A stretch of 64,000 bases of DNA from Parus major (GCF_001522545.3 NC_031770.1:25298167-25362166); one strand, 5' to 3'. Numbered from the stretch's first letter, positions 35,995 to 50,394 are shown. Notes: generated by a model from the letters alone, not told the origin. Numbers and translations: made by a program.

Positions 35995-38900
35995 CCACCG
36001 GTACCCATTGAAGCAGCAGCAAATGAAGTTCCTTTTCCCGTGGTTGAAAGGGTGACAGCAGCAAGGGGATATCTGCTCCATATGCTCTTCTTGCATTGTT
36101 GTGTAGAATTCATACCTCTGTTAAGTAAGGTCTTTTATGAACTCTGAACCAGTTGAGTCTCTTCTGATGTTCAATTTCAGACCTATTTATTTCTAGTCAG
36201 CCGATTGTGCTCAAAGCATCACTTCAAAATGCCTGCTGCACTGTGATTTGGGGATGGTTGGCTACCACCAAAAGGTTTGAGCCCACTGCCTAGCTTTTGA
36301 ATTTCTGATGGGGTTTTTTTGCCCCGTAACTAGCAAGTTTAGAGCTTTTTTATTTGAATATGTTATTGAAGATTTTATCTCTAATTTTTACTTCAGTTAT
36401 GAAAATTAACGTGTAAGACCAAGATTGGGAGTGTAAAGTTCTACAAGGGATCTTGTCAAGTAAAAATGATGTTTCTTTTTGTGTGGGACAGGATTACCTG
36501 CTGTAACTTCAACTGTCTCTTAAAGACTTGTTGACTGGTTCATGGCTTAGTACCACTTATTTCTGCTGGTTAATGGTTGATGACTTATAAGGTGAGATTT
36601 TTTACAGACTATGTTATCTTGCCTTTTTTTCCCCTCCTCCTACTGACTATATTCAAAATTATGTGGCAGTCTCTGTTAGCAAAGAAAATAATAGGAAATC
36701 TTCCCCAAAACATCTGATAAAACTATAAGCCTTTTTGATATTCATTAGTGCTCCAAATGTTTCCCTAAACTGTCATATCTTTTAAACTCTGGAAGCCTGG
36801 ATGAGTTTGCACTTACGTATTCATAAGTTTGCACTTATATAAAATTGGTACAACATTTTTCATTAAAACCCAAGGGACAGCTTTAAGTTTATGTTTGATC
36901 CTACAGTATCAATATACACAGTATTGGTTTTCAATACTTTCTTTTAAACTGAAAAGGAAATGCTTAGAATAATAGAAAATTTATAAGCATGGTGTGCCCT
37001 CTTTCTTATTGTCATTCAGCAGTTGAAGAACAGCAATTTCACATTTTCCTGGAGGGAGAGCATTAGTTTGTTAATTAAGTTGTAGGTTTTGCATATAACT
37101 GCTCTTTGTTATTTCTGTAACAATTCTGTCCATCTTTTGGTTTATTGTTTAACAGGCTTACTCACCACACTTGAAAGGCATTATCTTTGCACTGAAGTCA
37201 GATAAGAAGGAAAGGTTGCTCCTGCAGATCAGTCTGCTCTGACAGTGAACAATGAAACTTGCTTGCTTTCTGTTCGGTTTAGTTCCTAGAGCCTGTATTT
37301 GCTTTACAGTTATATTTTCTTAGGTGCATAAAAAAGCAGTTTTGGCATAAAATAATTTTATAATGGCTAATCTTCAGCACAGCCTCCCAGATTATGCAAA
37401 TGGCAGTAAAATTATTACTTTGTGACTTTTGTATACACAGTAAAATTACAGATGCATTTTCATCTTTGAAAGGAGAAAACAATGTTTAAACTAACATAAA
37501 ATCATATAGGATGGACTGCAGAATGATACTCAGTTATTTCTTGTGGGTCAGAACAGCTATTCTTGTGTTTGAACAGCTATGTCTATTTCAGTATAATTCT
37601 GTAAAATTGTAAAGGAAATGCATGCTTTATTTTGGTATTATAATTCTTGATAACTGTCTTATCAGTGTTGGGTGCTGTGGCCTACTTCAAAACTTTTTAA
37701 ATAAAACTATGTTTCTGTACAGCTGTATGTTAGAAATCTAATTGAAGAAGGCAGGTTTTAGGTACTGAACCTACAAGTAGCTACTACTTGGAAAAATAGT
37801 AATTTTATTTTGCTACATCTTAATCTTAACCCCCTCTCCCACTCTTTTTTTTTCTTTATCATAGCAGTGACTTCCTGCCCAGTACTAAATAAAAGCTGGT
37901 TGTAATCATGGCCTGTGAATGGCTTGAGGTTCAGCATTCTTTCCTCTTCTGTGTCAAGTTCTCTGTCCCCACCACTGTGGAGCATTTTGTTTTATAAAGG
38001 GTAATGTTGATCTTCTGAAATGCCCCATTGGATCTTTCTGTTAACAGCTCTGCCTTGCTAGGGCTGAAATCCAGTGCTTAGCATTTTGCTAAGTTTAAGG
38101 ACTGTATTTATGTAAGGCTAGGCAATATCTGCTGCACTTGACAGTGAATTTGCATGATGAGTGTTTTGATGGAGATAAAAAAAAAATCTTAACCTTTTTT
38201 TCTGTGTATATCCTACATAGATTTTTCTTATGTCTTAAGTATGTATTTATATATATGTACACATTTTGAACTTAACATCACATCTGTGTAAAAAAATACA
38301 TTATTTCAGTTCTTTCATCAAGATTTTCAGTTATTACTGAGAGAGATGTGATTTAAGTATCCCAAACCAGAGTTTGCTTCTATATTGCTTTACTAGAATC
38401 AATGCACAACATTTAATTTTAATATGAAAAATTTCATCATCTTTGGAAAAGTTTTAACTGGTTTTCAGTGGGAAAATCTAGTTGAATACTTAAAATAATT
38501 TTAAATTGGTCAGAATTTCAAATCTGCTGGAGCAGATGTAGTTTGGACAATTATTTTCACAACTTGTTTCCCCATTTCTCAACCTGTTACACTGCAAGAA
38601 CTTCACTGGGTCAAGTGTCAGTTCTTCTGAGCCTGCCCTTGTTCATAACAGCTGAAGACAGCTCTATTTCTCTGGGACAATGAAGCACATAGTTTTCAGG
38701 ATAAAACTTGCACAAGCTTGAAATGAAGCATTTGTGCTGCATGCTTCTTTAACAATGATAGAAGCTAATTTTAGGAGAAATGATTGTTCAGTGTATACCA
38801 GCGTCAGCTTTTGCAATCACCTATCAACAGTGACTAAGGACAAGAAATCACTTGCCCATGAAAGACACAAGAAGACAAAAACCCCCCAAAACCCAAAGTA

Positions 38901-41199
38901 AGAAAATAGCAATATGATGTAAACTGGAAAATGGAAAGAAAATTAAAAACTAGATTTAAGATCTACAGCATATAAATGTAGGAAAAGAAATATTCTGCAT
39001 AGGAAATAAATATTCAAAACCTCCTTTAAGTCCAGACTGCATCTGATTCAGGTGGTTCATTATCCAACTTCATCTGTTTTATGGCTTTATCCTAATCTTG
39101 ATGTCAAATACAGTCACTACAAGGCTGCACATTTAGTGCCAGATGATCTCCTAATCTGATTTTTGTTTTGGTAGAGTTAGTTTTCAGCTGGATCAGCTCC
39201 CTAATCCAGCTTGCTGAGCAGTTGCATGGGAAATGTTGAAGTATGCCAGGAGAGGAAAAGAGCAGGACTGCCTTGTTTTAAAAGGAGGCCATGCTTAGCT
39301 AAAATTAAGTACAAATAAAATTTTGCATCTCCATCCAAAATTGTGGAAAAATCAGTAGATAATTAAACGGAACCTGAAAATTTTGAGTGGGATTCAATTC
39401 ATTACTTTTTCTTGAGATGTGTGTATACTGCTTTAAATCACAAATTGGTAAAAGTTTTGTTGCTTAAAAAAAAAAAGCAGATGAACTGAAGCTCAGTATT
39501 CAGGTTTTTCATTTACTTAATCTGTGCACAACATTTTCTGTCAGTGGGCTATGAACTATTTGATCGCAGCAGTATACTTCATGCTTATGTAGCTTACTTG
39601 TTCACAGTATTTTGGCTACTTTTCCATTGTGGTTCAGCATGTTCTGGAATCCATAATCTGTTAGTGGCTATCATTATGATGTCTTTTCTTTCTGAAAGAA
39701 AGAAATAAACTATGCCACATTTTCAGGCTTATATGAACAATTGAATATTTGATAAGTTGCTGTTGCAGAAGGCTTTCATGGTGCTTATATTTTCATCTGT
39801 GAACTTTCCTCCTCAGTCCTTTTTTTATTTTCAGCTATATAGCAAATCATGTGCTGGAATATGTTCTTTAATGAGTTGATGCAATTTACTAATTCAGTAG
39901 AAAATATTACAGTTTTCTGCAAATTCACTAAATGAACTGAAGGAGGTGTCCAGCTAGTATGAGCAGAGTGAGTGTCTTACAGGACCCTTGGCCAGGAGAA
40001 GGGCAGGGGGCAAAGGGAAGCAAGGTCCTTCTCTCTTTGATGGTGGTGTGTTATTGTATCAGCCCACTGAATCAGGCAACTGTGATTACTGTCAGTTCAC
40101 AACACTTATTTTGTGGTATATTGCAGTATTCTGGGTGTTACTTGTACTGTCTTCTCCTAAAGATCAGGTCTTACCCTTCCTATCTATTGTGGTCAAGTGG
40201 CACAAAACCTATGAATAAGTCTCATTAATAAGTATGTAATCTATTGCACTTACTTTGATGTAATAGATAATCCTAATTTATAGTTAGAAAACTACTTGAG
40301 AGGATTCCAACCACTCCCTTTTATGGACAAACATAGGAGAAGTTTTATATTGAAAAAGATACAATTATAACTAATTGTATTTAAAAATCTGATTTTGCTT
40401 CTTTAAAATATATTACTGTTTATTATTGAAAGTATCCAGAAGAGATGCGAGACAAGGCAAACATCCTTTACCGCCAAGTACAGGAAGGGACTATAAAAGG
40501 GTCCTAAAACTTTACTTAGTATAACATTGGTAGCAAGTAAAGGATGAAGTTTTCAGTTGTACATCTCATGCAATCACAGTAGCTTTTCTCTTGCCTGCAC
40601 AGAATCAAAATTTCACCCAAAGTATTGAAGACCATCATGATTAGCTGCTCTTGCTTTACAAGTCAGAGAATGTGACTGGAGTTTCAAACCTAGGATAACC
40701 CATGATATATTGTCAGAGAAATTTTGCTTTGTCAGAGGCTAAGTTACCATGACTCAGGTGATGACAGGTAACTGGCAGTGATGCAGGAATTTGATTGAGA
40801 GTTTGAGCCCTTAATAATATATTTATGAATTACATAACTTCTTGATGAAATGGCATATGGCTTTTGGAAAGATGCATTATTTTTATATATAAAGACTCAA
40901 AGAGATGGATAATGAACTTCCTTGTCATACAAATCTTTCAGTTACCTAATTAAAATAAGCGTCTTATTTCTAATCTGAAGTTTTCTAGCTCTGCATTTTC
41001 CCTTTGAATTTTTTATTACTTTGTTTCTAGTTTACAGAGGTTTTACCTTTTTGCATTTTATAGGCCCATTTTAACCATTAATAATTTTATATTTTTATTA
41101 GGTATTTTAATAATAATTAATTACAAAGTTTTTCTATCATAGCTGTTTTTGTTTACACTTAGCTACCTTTGAAATGTAGCTTAACATTCCACTATACTA

Positions 41200-41200
41200 C

Positions 41201-41235
<35 letters not shown>
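41200..41235. repeat. (AT)n microsatellite
   Basis: About 36 bases of alternating A and T with one interruption (ataaat). It is followed within a few bases by a (TTA)n tract and is likely polymorphic. Confidence 0.9.
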
Positions 41236-41241
<6 letters not shown>

Positions 41242-41243
41242 TA

Positions 41244-41260
41244 GTATTATTATTATTATT
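41244..41260. repeat. (TTA)n microsatellite
   Basis: About five TTA units immediately after the (AT)n tract, making a compound microsatellite. Confidence 0.85.
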
Positions 41261-44200
41261 CATATGGTTTTAAAGCTGAGGTAGGATTTTTACTAAGTCT
41301 CAGTCTTACATTACTTTAAATTACAACAGCAGAGGTTCCTCTTTTGGCTGAACTTACGCTCTAATTAAGAAGAGCAAGAAAAATTATGTTCAGGTTGTTT
41401 AACAAGTCTGCTGCTAATTGTTTTCATTTTCCAGAAAAAAAAGTTAGCTAGCAGCTTTGTGGTTTTTTGTTTGTTTGTTTTGAGGTTTTTAAAAACATTT
41501 GTAAATTAAGTACTTGGTTGCATTTCCCAGTTTCTCACTAAAAGAAGTAAAGGGATGTGTAAAAAGAAAGAAAAGAAATCCTTACCTCTACCCACTAAAC
41601 CCCTACTCTTACAGAAAAGGAGAAGGCAAAATAATCTCAGAATTGCATCAGAATCTGAAAAATGTACCTTTTTTTGTCCTAAATAAATCAGTACAGTAAT
41701 TTTTTTGACAAAATAGTATTTTTTTTTCTTTGACTGAAGAGCATCCAAGTCACAGTGAGTAACACAGTAGAATTTTTACTGTATTCTGTTAAGTGAGTTG
41801 TTATTCTTACTATCAATAAATACTGACAGTACCTGATAGGAAAATTAATCCCAGGCTGCAGAATAAACCTAGTAGAGGATTTAACTTTATTTGTTTATAT
41901 TTTGCATTTTTTTGTTGATTTTTAGTCTGAAATTTGGTGACCGTGAGGCCATAATACAGTTGGTTAAGGTACAAATATGCTATAAACACACAGCAGACAC
42001 TGTGTTTTTAATGATGTAATACTTAAATAGCCTAATATTTAAATGCCTAAGAGAAAAATATCTCTTACTGTGCTTTCATGGTAATTATAACCCTGCTGTG
42101 CGTGTGGGGTTTTTTGTTGTTTGTTTGTGCTTGGGGTTTTTATGGTGTTGGTTGTTTCTGGTTTTTTAATTTTCATGGCGTTCATAGGAATACATATATT
42201 GCAGTGAATTAATATTTGGGCTTCAAAGCTGTTCCCTGAGCAGAACAATATTTGCAGTTTTCATAGCAGTTTTAGTGGAAATCAGGTTTTAAATAACTTA
42301 ACTTCCCTCTACAGATGTATTTCAGCGTACTGTATACTAAATTTCTTACCCCTAAAATGTTCTGTGTTTTATTGGATGTAAATTTTTTTTAACTAAGAGG
42401 AAAAAAATGTGAGTAATGGTGTTTTTAAAGAAAATATCAGACTCTGTGATAACCAAGGATGTGCTCAAGTGGCATGAATACTTCAGTTCCAGATGGGTCA
42501 GCTTTAGGGGTCAAGTTGTGAAGAGAAAGCCATCACACACACTTCATCAACACCGTGGAATGAGAGACCAGTGCATTTACTGAGCAATGGATTTCCAGTG
42601 AGCGTATAAACTAATTGGTGGATGAACATGCCCCAGGAGCAATGATTTTAAGGTCATAGCAGGCTCAGTGAATTGTGCTGACTTACACTGTGTCTCAGTG
42701 ATAGCTGATCTTACCAATGGGCAGTTTAGAGGCATTCAAGCCTGAGCTCTTTTCCATGTGCCTTGAATGGCATGTCAGCGGTCACTGTTTCTGACATCCT
42801 TTATATTTGTCCAGTCAGCTCTAAATCTTTAGGTTGGGCTTCAGCATACTCAGGAAAGAAAGGAGAGAAGTGATTATTTTCAGTCATTGAATTCTGAAGA
42901 TCTTAGTGTTAATTATGCCAAACACGGTTCGTTCATCAACAAACTAGAAATGTTAGAGAGAAGAGAGAGGGAACTGATATTTTTGGTGATCAAAAGTGTC
43001 CTAATTATAACTTTCTATTGCTTGGCTTTTATTTATTTTTTCTCAATAACCCTGTATTCCCTCTTAAAATATTAGTTAATTAGTAAATACTAATTTTTGT
43101 TTGACATGTAAAAATTCAGAAGGTGAAAAATTGCTGTAACATTATTCAAGAAATTAAGTAGTGGACATGTCAGTCATATATCCCTTCCCTGCTAGTGGTA
43201 CATTGTTTCTCACAATTCTGCAGCATTTTCTTTTGTTTTGGATAAATGTTTATTCATTCTTTGTCTACTATGAGTGCAAAGCAGAACCATGCAGAGGTCC
43301 TTTTAAATTTGCAATCAATTAAGAAATGCTACAGTAGCTCTAATTCCCCTTTTTTGTCTGGGAGAGGAAAAGCTATTTTGTTTTATGATAGTTAAGGCTT
43401 TTCTAAGAGTGTTTTCTCTAATATTAATAGTAATTAAATAGTTTAAAAATAACTGTTAATTTTTAGGTAAAATTCAGCAGAGAGTCTATTTAGCTTTGTC
43501 TATGAACATGGACATGTGTTCAGTGATCCTCATCAAATAAAAATAAAAATAAGAGTTAACAGGCTTTTGCCCTTAGCACTTAAAATCTAATAATGACAAT
43601 GCTCATATAAAATAATTTTTAATGTCATATTTTAGGAGAGTTTAAGTACAATGATTTAGTTTTAAGTAATGGTGCATATATTTATACATACACGTGTGCC
43701 TGTGAATTGGGTAGTATGTACAAATATGTGCATTCCTTGAGAATGTGGACCTGAAATAACATTATTATTTTTTGAAACAAACAATTTATCTTCTTTAGTA
43801 TGTAAATATATGGGAATCTTCATCTAGCAAGTGACAGTTGGTATTCATCATAATTATTTTTAAGAGAGACAAAAGCCTGTTTCCATCATTGGATGTAAAT
43901 AGTGTGATTTAGTATGGAAAATAAAGTAAAGGAAATGAATTGCTATGACCTTCCCATACAACCTTTGTTTTCCTCAAAGCTCCCTCTTTATCCAGAAGGG
44001 AAGTGACCACGGACATTCCTACCAGTATGAGTTAGAACAAGCAGCAGGACTGGTTGATAGTCTGGTACACATAATTTAAACTTTGGAAAAATGATGTACT
44101 TGGCATTTACTTCAATATCAGTATGCAAATGTATTCCCACTTGTATACCTGTATAGAACTCTATGCCATTTAATGTAACTCCAGATTTACAGGATTCAGG

Positions 44201-44885
44201 TTTAGTTCAGCAAGTCACAGAACCTTTTAAATAGATTATATTTAGTTAACATAGACCTTGAATATTCTTGACAGTTCTCCTTGGATTAACAGAAAACAGT
44301 CAGAGTTAGGATCAAATATGGAATTAGTTTATAACCTTGCTATGTGTATTAAAGGAAGCAATATTGTAATTAAAATGCAGATAAACATTGTGGAAATCTC
44401 ACATAACTGTAATAGGATGTTCTCATCATATGATTTTGCTTTGTTATATTCTATTACTTTATCCTCTTGCTGTACCTCTGCAGCTGGTTTGTTGGGGGAT
44501 ATCAGTATTCAATTACAAAAATTAAGTAATCAAATCAAATTTATTTTGTATTTTATTTACAGTGACATTTGAAATAAATACTATTTCTGAGCAGAACCAG
44601 AGCACAACTGCTTCAATAACTCAATTGACAAATTTCAGATTTTGGCTATTATGATAGTTCTCTGGTGTTCTGTAAACTTGTTAAAATATTGATGATTTTG
44701 CATCAGTCTCACTATATTAAGAACATTTTAATGTAATGTGGCAAAACAAGAAGAATTATGGCTAACAGTCTCTTCCTTATTCTTAACTTTTCAGCTAAGT
44801 AAAATGAGACTGTTTTTCTGTATGTTATGTATTATATGCCATTTTAACTTTTGGTTTTGTAGTACTACCATGTCTTGTTGTATAA

Positions 44886-44913
44886 AAACAACAACAACAA
44901 CAACAACAACAAT
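44886..44913. repeat. (AAC)n microsatellite
   Basis: About nine AAC units in a row. It lies about 50 bases to the left of a CR1 fragment whose own 3' end is missing. Confidence 0.95.
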
Positions 44914-44965
44914 AAACCAACATCTGTGTGGGTATGACTTTTCTGTGTGATGTGATGATGACAAA

Positions 44966-45354
44966 ACTAGACCAGGTTGCTCTAAGCCCCATCCAGCCTG
45001 GCCTGGAACACTTTGAGGAACGGGGGATCCACAACTTCCCTGGGCAATCTGTCCCATTGCTTCACCACTCTCACAGTAAAGAATTTTTTCCCAATATCTT
45101 ACCTAAACCTGCTCTTCTTCAGCTGAGTCCATTCCCCCTTGTCCTGTCACTATGTGCCCTTGTAAATAGACTTGCCTAATCTTTCCTGTAAGTTCCTGGA
45201 AGACTGCAATTAGGTCACCCTGAAGCCTCCTCTGGGCTCAGTCCAAGAGGCTGATGTTCTTCCTATTCTGGGGACCCCTGAGCTGGATGCAGCACTGCAG
45301 GCGGGGTCTCACCAGAGTAGAGCAGAGGGGCAGAATCACCTTCCTTGGCCTTCT
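44966..45354 (-). mobile_element. CR1 LINE fragment, 3' tail missing and internal deletion
   Basis: The sequence from tagaccaggttgctctaagc onward matches the same CR1 region as the copy at 17.5 kb (ccacaacttccctgggca, ccccttgtcctgtcacta, gagctggatgcagcac, ggggtctcaccagag). The terminal 3' segment with the tagaatgg motif is absent. A block present in the 17.5 kb copy, the part that encodes the Met-Ile-Arg-Gly-Leu/Ser-Tyr-Glu stretch, is missing near 45235-45260. The right end stops near 45354. The copy is degenerate and non-coding, antisense to CAMKMT. Confidence 0.92.
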
Positions 45355-47951
45355 GCATTCTATGGAAATCTCTAAATAAGAACCTGGTCATGTCATGAGA
45401 CAGTACTTCACTAAGGGGTAGAGCATTTTTTGAGGAGGTTATTTACCAAGAAGAGAGAAGCATGACCTATGGTATAAAAGTCTATGGAGAGATTGGAGGG
45501 TGAAAATAAAGAAAAAACTTCTTTCATTGTAAGCAAACAAAAGGTATTTGTGTGATGATAAATGCTATTCTTGTAGTAAGGAAAATACTGTAAAGGGGTG
45601 ATTGATAAAGAAGCAAAGGAGTATTAATAGAGCAAACAGAGTGACTTGAGCCAAAAAGAGAAGATGGATGGAGTTGTAGCCAGAAATGGGGCAAGTAGAG
45701 TGGTGTGGTAGGACACAGCATGAATAAGTAATTGTTCATATAGTTACTGTATTTGAGAAACTCAGATCTTACATTACAATATGTCCCTTACCTTGACTAT
45801 TCCCTCCTCTTTTCTTCTCTTTAAATTATGTATTTTTTCTATTTCTTTTCTCAGATGACAATATTTGGAACAGTTTCTAACTTCTGTGTGCATTTTAAAG
45901 ATGTCTCTTTTTTCTCGCTTGTGTTTTTTTCATTCCAAGTTTGATGTTTGTTTATTTTTACTGATGGTCATTGGTACTATCTTAATGTCAGTTTCCAAAG
46001 GCTTCTCTGTTATGTCACAGAGCACACTGTGGGAACAGATGTGATCACAGTGTTTTCAGTGGTGAATAGAATTCCACAGTTGACATGTGCTGCCATTTTG
46101 GAAGGAGCTACATGCAATCACAGAAAATATTACAACAAGTAAATTGATAGCATCTCAGAGCCTGAGAGGTATCTATCTCCAGGTTATATTGGAAAATAGG
46201 AGGAGAAATTAAAATATTTTGTCTTAATGTAATTAACTGATAATATTATAATTTAAATAAATCCTTAATTTTTATTTTATTGCAGTCTTCTGCGCATAAA
46301 TGTTAATATAATTTAAAGACATCATTTGCTAAAAGACAAAGACCAACTTAAGATAGAATCATAAGAAGAATTCTTTTAAATGCCAAAGGCAAAACTGGAA
46401 ATAATTTATAAACAATTTTATTCTGTGCTCTAGAAATCTAAGTGCTTTTCTTTCTTACCTTGTTCTTAGGAAATCATGTCACCCAGTGTTATGTCTCACA
46501 TTATATAATCTTTCATTTTATCTTTTCATTCTATCAAGGCATAGCATACCTAGCTAATCCATCAGAAATCCTTTTCCTTATCAGTCACTCAAGAATGGTT
46601 ATACAGTGTGAATGTACAGTGTGAAAGCATTAGACATCTCTTACCTTCCTAAACTAGAGATTACTTAGGAGAATAGTTTTTTGTGTTTGAGCATGCCTTG
46701 ACTGTATGTCAACTTCATTGTTTGCTTTCCTGTGTATTGCTTTTTCCAAAATTTATATATCCTTTTTTAAATTGTCATACCTTTTTCTACTATTTTCTCA
46801 AAATTTTTGGACATTCCTATCTTTCTTTATTGTTTCTTCAATGTAGTGATTTAGCAACACAATCTACATTTTCTGTCATTTAAGATAATTTCCATCTTCA
46901 TAGATGAGGAACTTTGATAATATATTCAGATATGTCAAAGGTCAGAGACCTTGTACACCTTGACAGCCTACTTGGATGGAGTTTTTGACACAGTAATCAC
47001 ACAGAGACACAGTAGATGCCTCTGGAGGTGCTGTAATATATTGTATCATGTTTTACTGTGAAGCTGTTAATGTGTGTTTTACACTAGATACTCTAGGATT
47101 CCCACAAAATTATATACCACACAGTACAGAAATATTTGCTCGCATTTGATCCAGATTTCATGATTTAAAGCCAGATGAGAGTTGTAGTTTTACACCCTCA
47201 ATATCATGGTGGATCCCAGACTGATTATAAAGCGTATTTAATGGAATATGCATAACTTTGTCTTAAAAAGACTAGTGCAGTCTGCCATACTCATTAGTTC
47301 TTTTTACCAAGAACATTGCAAGTAGTTTTACAAAAATCTAATAAATTCGATGTATATTTTAGATAGCCCTGTAATCATGTGACAGTTATCAAGTAAGCCG
47401 GAATGAATAATGATACCCCCTTCAGTTGTTAGAAATTTGTTTATCCAAAAGAAATATTTGACAAACATACAACTTTCAGACAACTCACACTTGACTGGTG
47501 AGAAACAGCTGGCCTCAGTTTTGGCTTTATTTAGAGGCCTGGCACCAAAAAACGTGGCCAACGACAGTGCAGAAACTAATAAACTATTATATTTAAACCA
47601 CCTATACAAATAACATTTATATCTATTATAAATTTATGTTAATTTAATTTAAAGATAAAAATAAAATGGAGATTAGGAGTCGTTGCTATCCAAAAGTCAA
47701 TTTATCATACTTAGTGTTGGAATTATTCTTTGCTGATACTGGTACAATGGAGAGGTGGATGCACTGGTGTTTGTACCTGTGAAACTCACTGCAGCTGAAT
47801 TCTGTTACTGGCTTTACTCAATGTGTTATATTGTTTTTGTGTATGCTTTTTGTGTGAACACTTATAGTACATCTGCACTTCGTAAGCTTTTTCTTACTTT
47901 TGATTGTCTTAGCACTGAATATCTCCAAAGTCTTTTATTGGCAGAACATTC
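45355..47951. other. Unique intronic sequence, no gene seen
   Basis: A purine-rich stretch (about 45430-45720) is followed by pyrimidine-rich and AT-rich DNA. A 13-base-period duplication (tacagtgtgaa at 46602-46612 and 46615-46625) is the only repeat noted. No coding signal was recognised. Confidence 0.5.
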
Positions 47952-48710
47952 ATATAGAAACATAGAATGATTTGGGTGAGATACCCTCTAGTCCAAGCAT
48001 CCCAACCACTCTGCAATAAGCAGGGACATCTTCAACTAGACTGAGCCCCATCCAACCTGATGAATGTTTCTGGGGACTGGGCATCTACCACCTGTTTGGG
48101 CAACCTGTATTGAAAGGCTGCATAAGGTCTTCCCAGAGCCTTCTTATTTCCAGGCTTAACAACCACAGCTCTCGGCCTTTGCTCATAGGAGAGGTGCTCC
48201 ATCCCTCTGATCATTTTTGTGGTCCTCCTCTGGACTCACTCCATGTCCTTATTTTGCTGGGTCCCCAGACCTGGATGCAGGGGTCCAGGTGGGATATCAG
48301 CAGAGCAGAGAGGCAGAATCTCTCCCCTGGCCCTGCTGCCCACACTGCTTTAGATGCAGCCCAGGACATTTTTGGCTTTCTGGGCAATGAGAGCATATTG
48401 CTGGGTCTTGTCCAGCCTCTCATCCACCAGCACCCCCAAGTCCTTCTTGGCAGGGCTCTGAATCCTTCCATCCCCCAGCCTGTGTTGATACTGTGGTTGC
48501 CCTGACCTAGGTGCAGCACCTTGTGCTTGGTTTTGTTAAATCTCACAAGATTTCCACAGGTGTGACTCCTTGAGCATGTCCAGGTCCCTCTGGATGGCAA
48601 TCCTGTTCTTCAGGTACATCAACTGCACCACTCAGCTTGGTGTCACCTGCAAATTTCCTGGGGGTGCTCTCAATCCTACTATCCAATAGATAAAGATACT
48701 AAATATAGTC
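47952..48710 (-). mobile_element. CR1 LINE, 5'-truncated, internal deletion
   Basis: The left edge (atatagaaacatagaatgat) is a mutated CR1 3' end. Minus-strand translation of about 48600-48211 contains [19 protein letters not shown], a CR1 reverse-transcriptase C-terminal hallmark. About 48214-48032 contains MIRGMEHLSYEQR. Other matches are gagctggatgcag-type, cagcccaggacatttttggc and ccagcacccccaagtcc. A block of the 3' part is missing near 48105-48118. Frames are interrupted, so it is inactive. It extends further 5' than the copy at 17.5 kb, reaching the segment near 48700 that matches the family's gataaagatactaaa. Confidence 0.95.
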
Positions 48711-50394
48711 ATAATTAAGATTAATAAATGGTATTTTTTTCCTTTGATGCTGAAACCCAGTCTCACAAATTTCTTAACATGGCAAATGTTTTGCAGCTGA
48801 ACTACAAACTCTCGAAAATATTTTACTGGAAACTGAGGAATCGTATAGGCCAGTGTTGCTACATAATGACTGAGTTACATCAGTGGAGTTCTTGTATTCT
48901 GAATGTAGAAAAATAATTTGTTTTCCAACAAAACAAGGAAGGTGTAGAGCTTTATACACAGTGTGTGATTTTTTTTGTTTGTCTGATTTTCCTTTATTCT
49001 GGTGGGTTTTTTAATGAAGATAAAGAAGTCTACAATCTGGCCCTAGAATTCATTATTTATATTTGCAAGTAATCAGATCTTGTTTTAGTCTCTCTTTTTT
49101 TTCATAGCTGTGAGCCATTCTGGCATGCCTTTATGTTTATGACATCCTGCTGTGTAAGGATGTTTCAACTGTGCTTTCTAGATACCTTTTTATAGTTGGT
49201 TTGGTTGGGTTTTTTTTATGATATGCTAAATTAGATCATGAGCTATTAAGACAGGTTATGCATTTGTTAGTTTGAAAACATCTCTAATTATTTCACCCTG
49301 CTAAAATATTACTGCATATATGCTTTAGGCATGATTTCTTTGCTAACTACCTATTACGTATTCATAGGGGCAACAATACCAATTCATACCATTGCAAATA
49401 TTATTTAATTTGGCAGATAGAGTATTTTTATTATTTGTATGTTGTTTAGAGTAAATATATCCTTGAAAGCAAACAAAAGGATGAATATACTGTATGGTCA
49501 CATTCAGTAAATATTTTGTTTTACTTTCATTAAGGCCTGATTTAATAGGGTACAAATGGAAAATCTGTAGTAGCTTTAAAGTAAAATAAAATTGGTTTTG
49601 ATTCAGTTCAAGTCAACCATCTCATTTAAAATTAGCCCAGAGGTCTTGTAAAAATGCTAGTAATCTAAACATAATAATGCACATTGCCCAATTGCTACTG
49701 TATATGATATAGGTTCAGTGCGGTAATGCTTTGACAGCCCATTACTGAATGTAATGAACAGCTATTTTTAAACAGAAGAAATTCAAGTTGACAGCTTGGC
49801 AATGAAATTCAGCTAGTGGCATAATTTTTGTCGTCTTCAGTATAGAGAGTGGATTTCAGTTTTGTTTAAAGAAATTTGTATCATGGACTTTATTGGAGCA
49901 AGCATTTTTTTGCTTCAGCTTACTAAATACTTTTTGAAGAGGTTGAACTAAAGCTGCATTTTGTCAAATCCTGAAACCTGCACTCCTGTCAGAGTAGATG
50001 CAGCCCTGTGAGAAGGCAGTGATTAATAAAAATAGGTTGAAATCTTAAGGAAGAGAATGTACTGTAATTGAATTTGTAATCACAAATTCACATTTTTAGT
50101 AGGTGAAAACTGTAGCTCTATAAGCTCTTCAAGAGGGATTTAAGTATGAGTCAATAGGAAACTAAGAGAAGGGGCAGAGCAAGTAGCTGTCAAATTGAAC
50201 ATATTTTGTGGTAGAAATCTATAAATTCAGGCCAGGCTCCCATCTATCATTTTCCTTATCTCTGTTGGCTACTGCATTGGGAAGTGAGTAAGATTCTAGT
50301 TTCTTTCTGTGTGTATGAAGTGTTGTTTGCTCAGGGCTTTCTTAAACAGTCTGTGTTAACCGTGTGTATTGTGGCTTTCTGGCAAGGTTTTAGT
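48711..50394. other. Unique intronic sequence; candidate conserved patch at 49380-49870
   Basis: No gene or recognisable transposon. The patch at about 49380-49870 is free of simple repeats and retains many short TAAT, CAATT and TGACAG-type motifs. It is a weak candidate for a regulatory element. Confidence 0.35.

Larger units (their letters stand above)
31861..44880. other. Long AT-rich intronic stretch, no gene seen
   Basis: About 13 kb in which I recognise no exon, LINE or LTR. It includes a poly(T) tract (33274-33286), an (AAT)n (35221-35239) and an (AT)n/(TTA)n pair (41200-41260). The minus-strand open frame at 35826-36113 (95 codons) is not recognisable. The segments at about 33290-33800 and 42470-42800 have a non-repetitive, motif-rich texture and could be conserved, but nothing in the sequence proves it. 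Confidence 0.5.

Noticed and set aside
35826..36113. 95-codon minus-strand open frame suspected as a retrogene
   Set aside because: No known protein recognised and no poly(A) tail or target duplication. Left unassigned.
48110..48505. 131-codon + strand open frame
   Set aside because: Antisense shadow of the second long CR1 copy.
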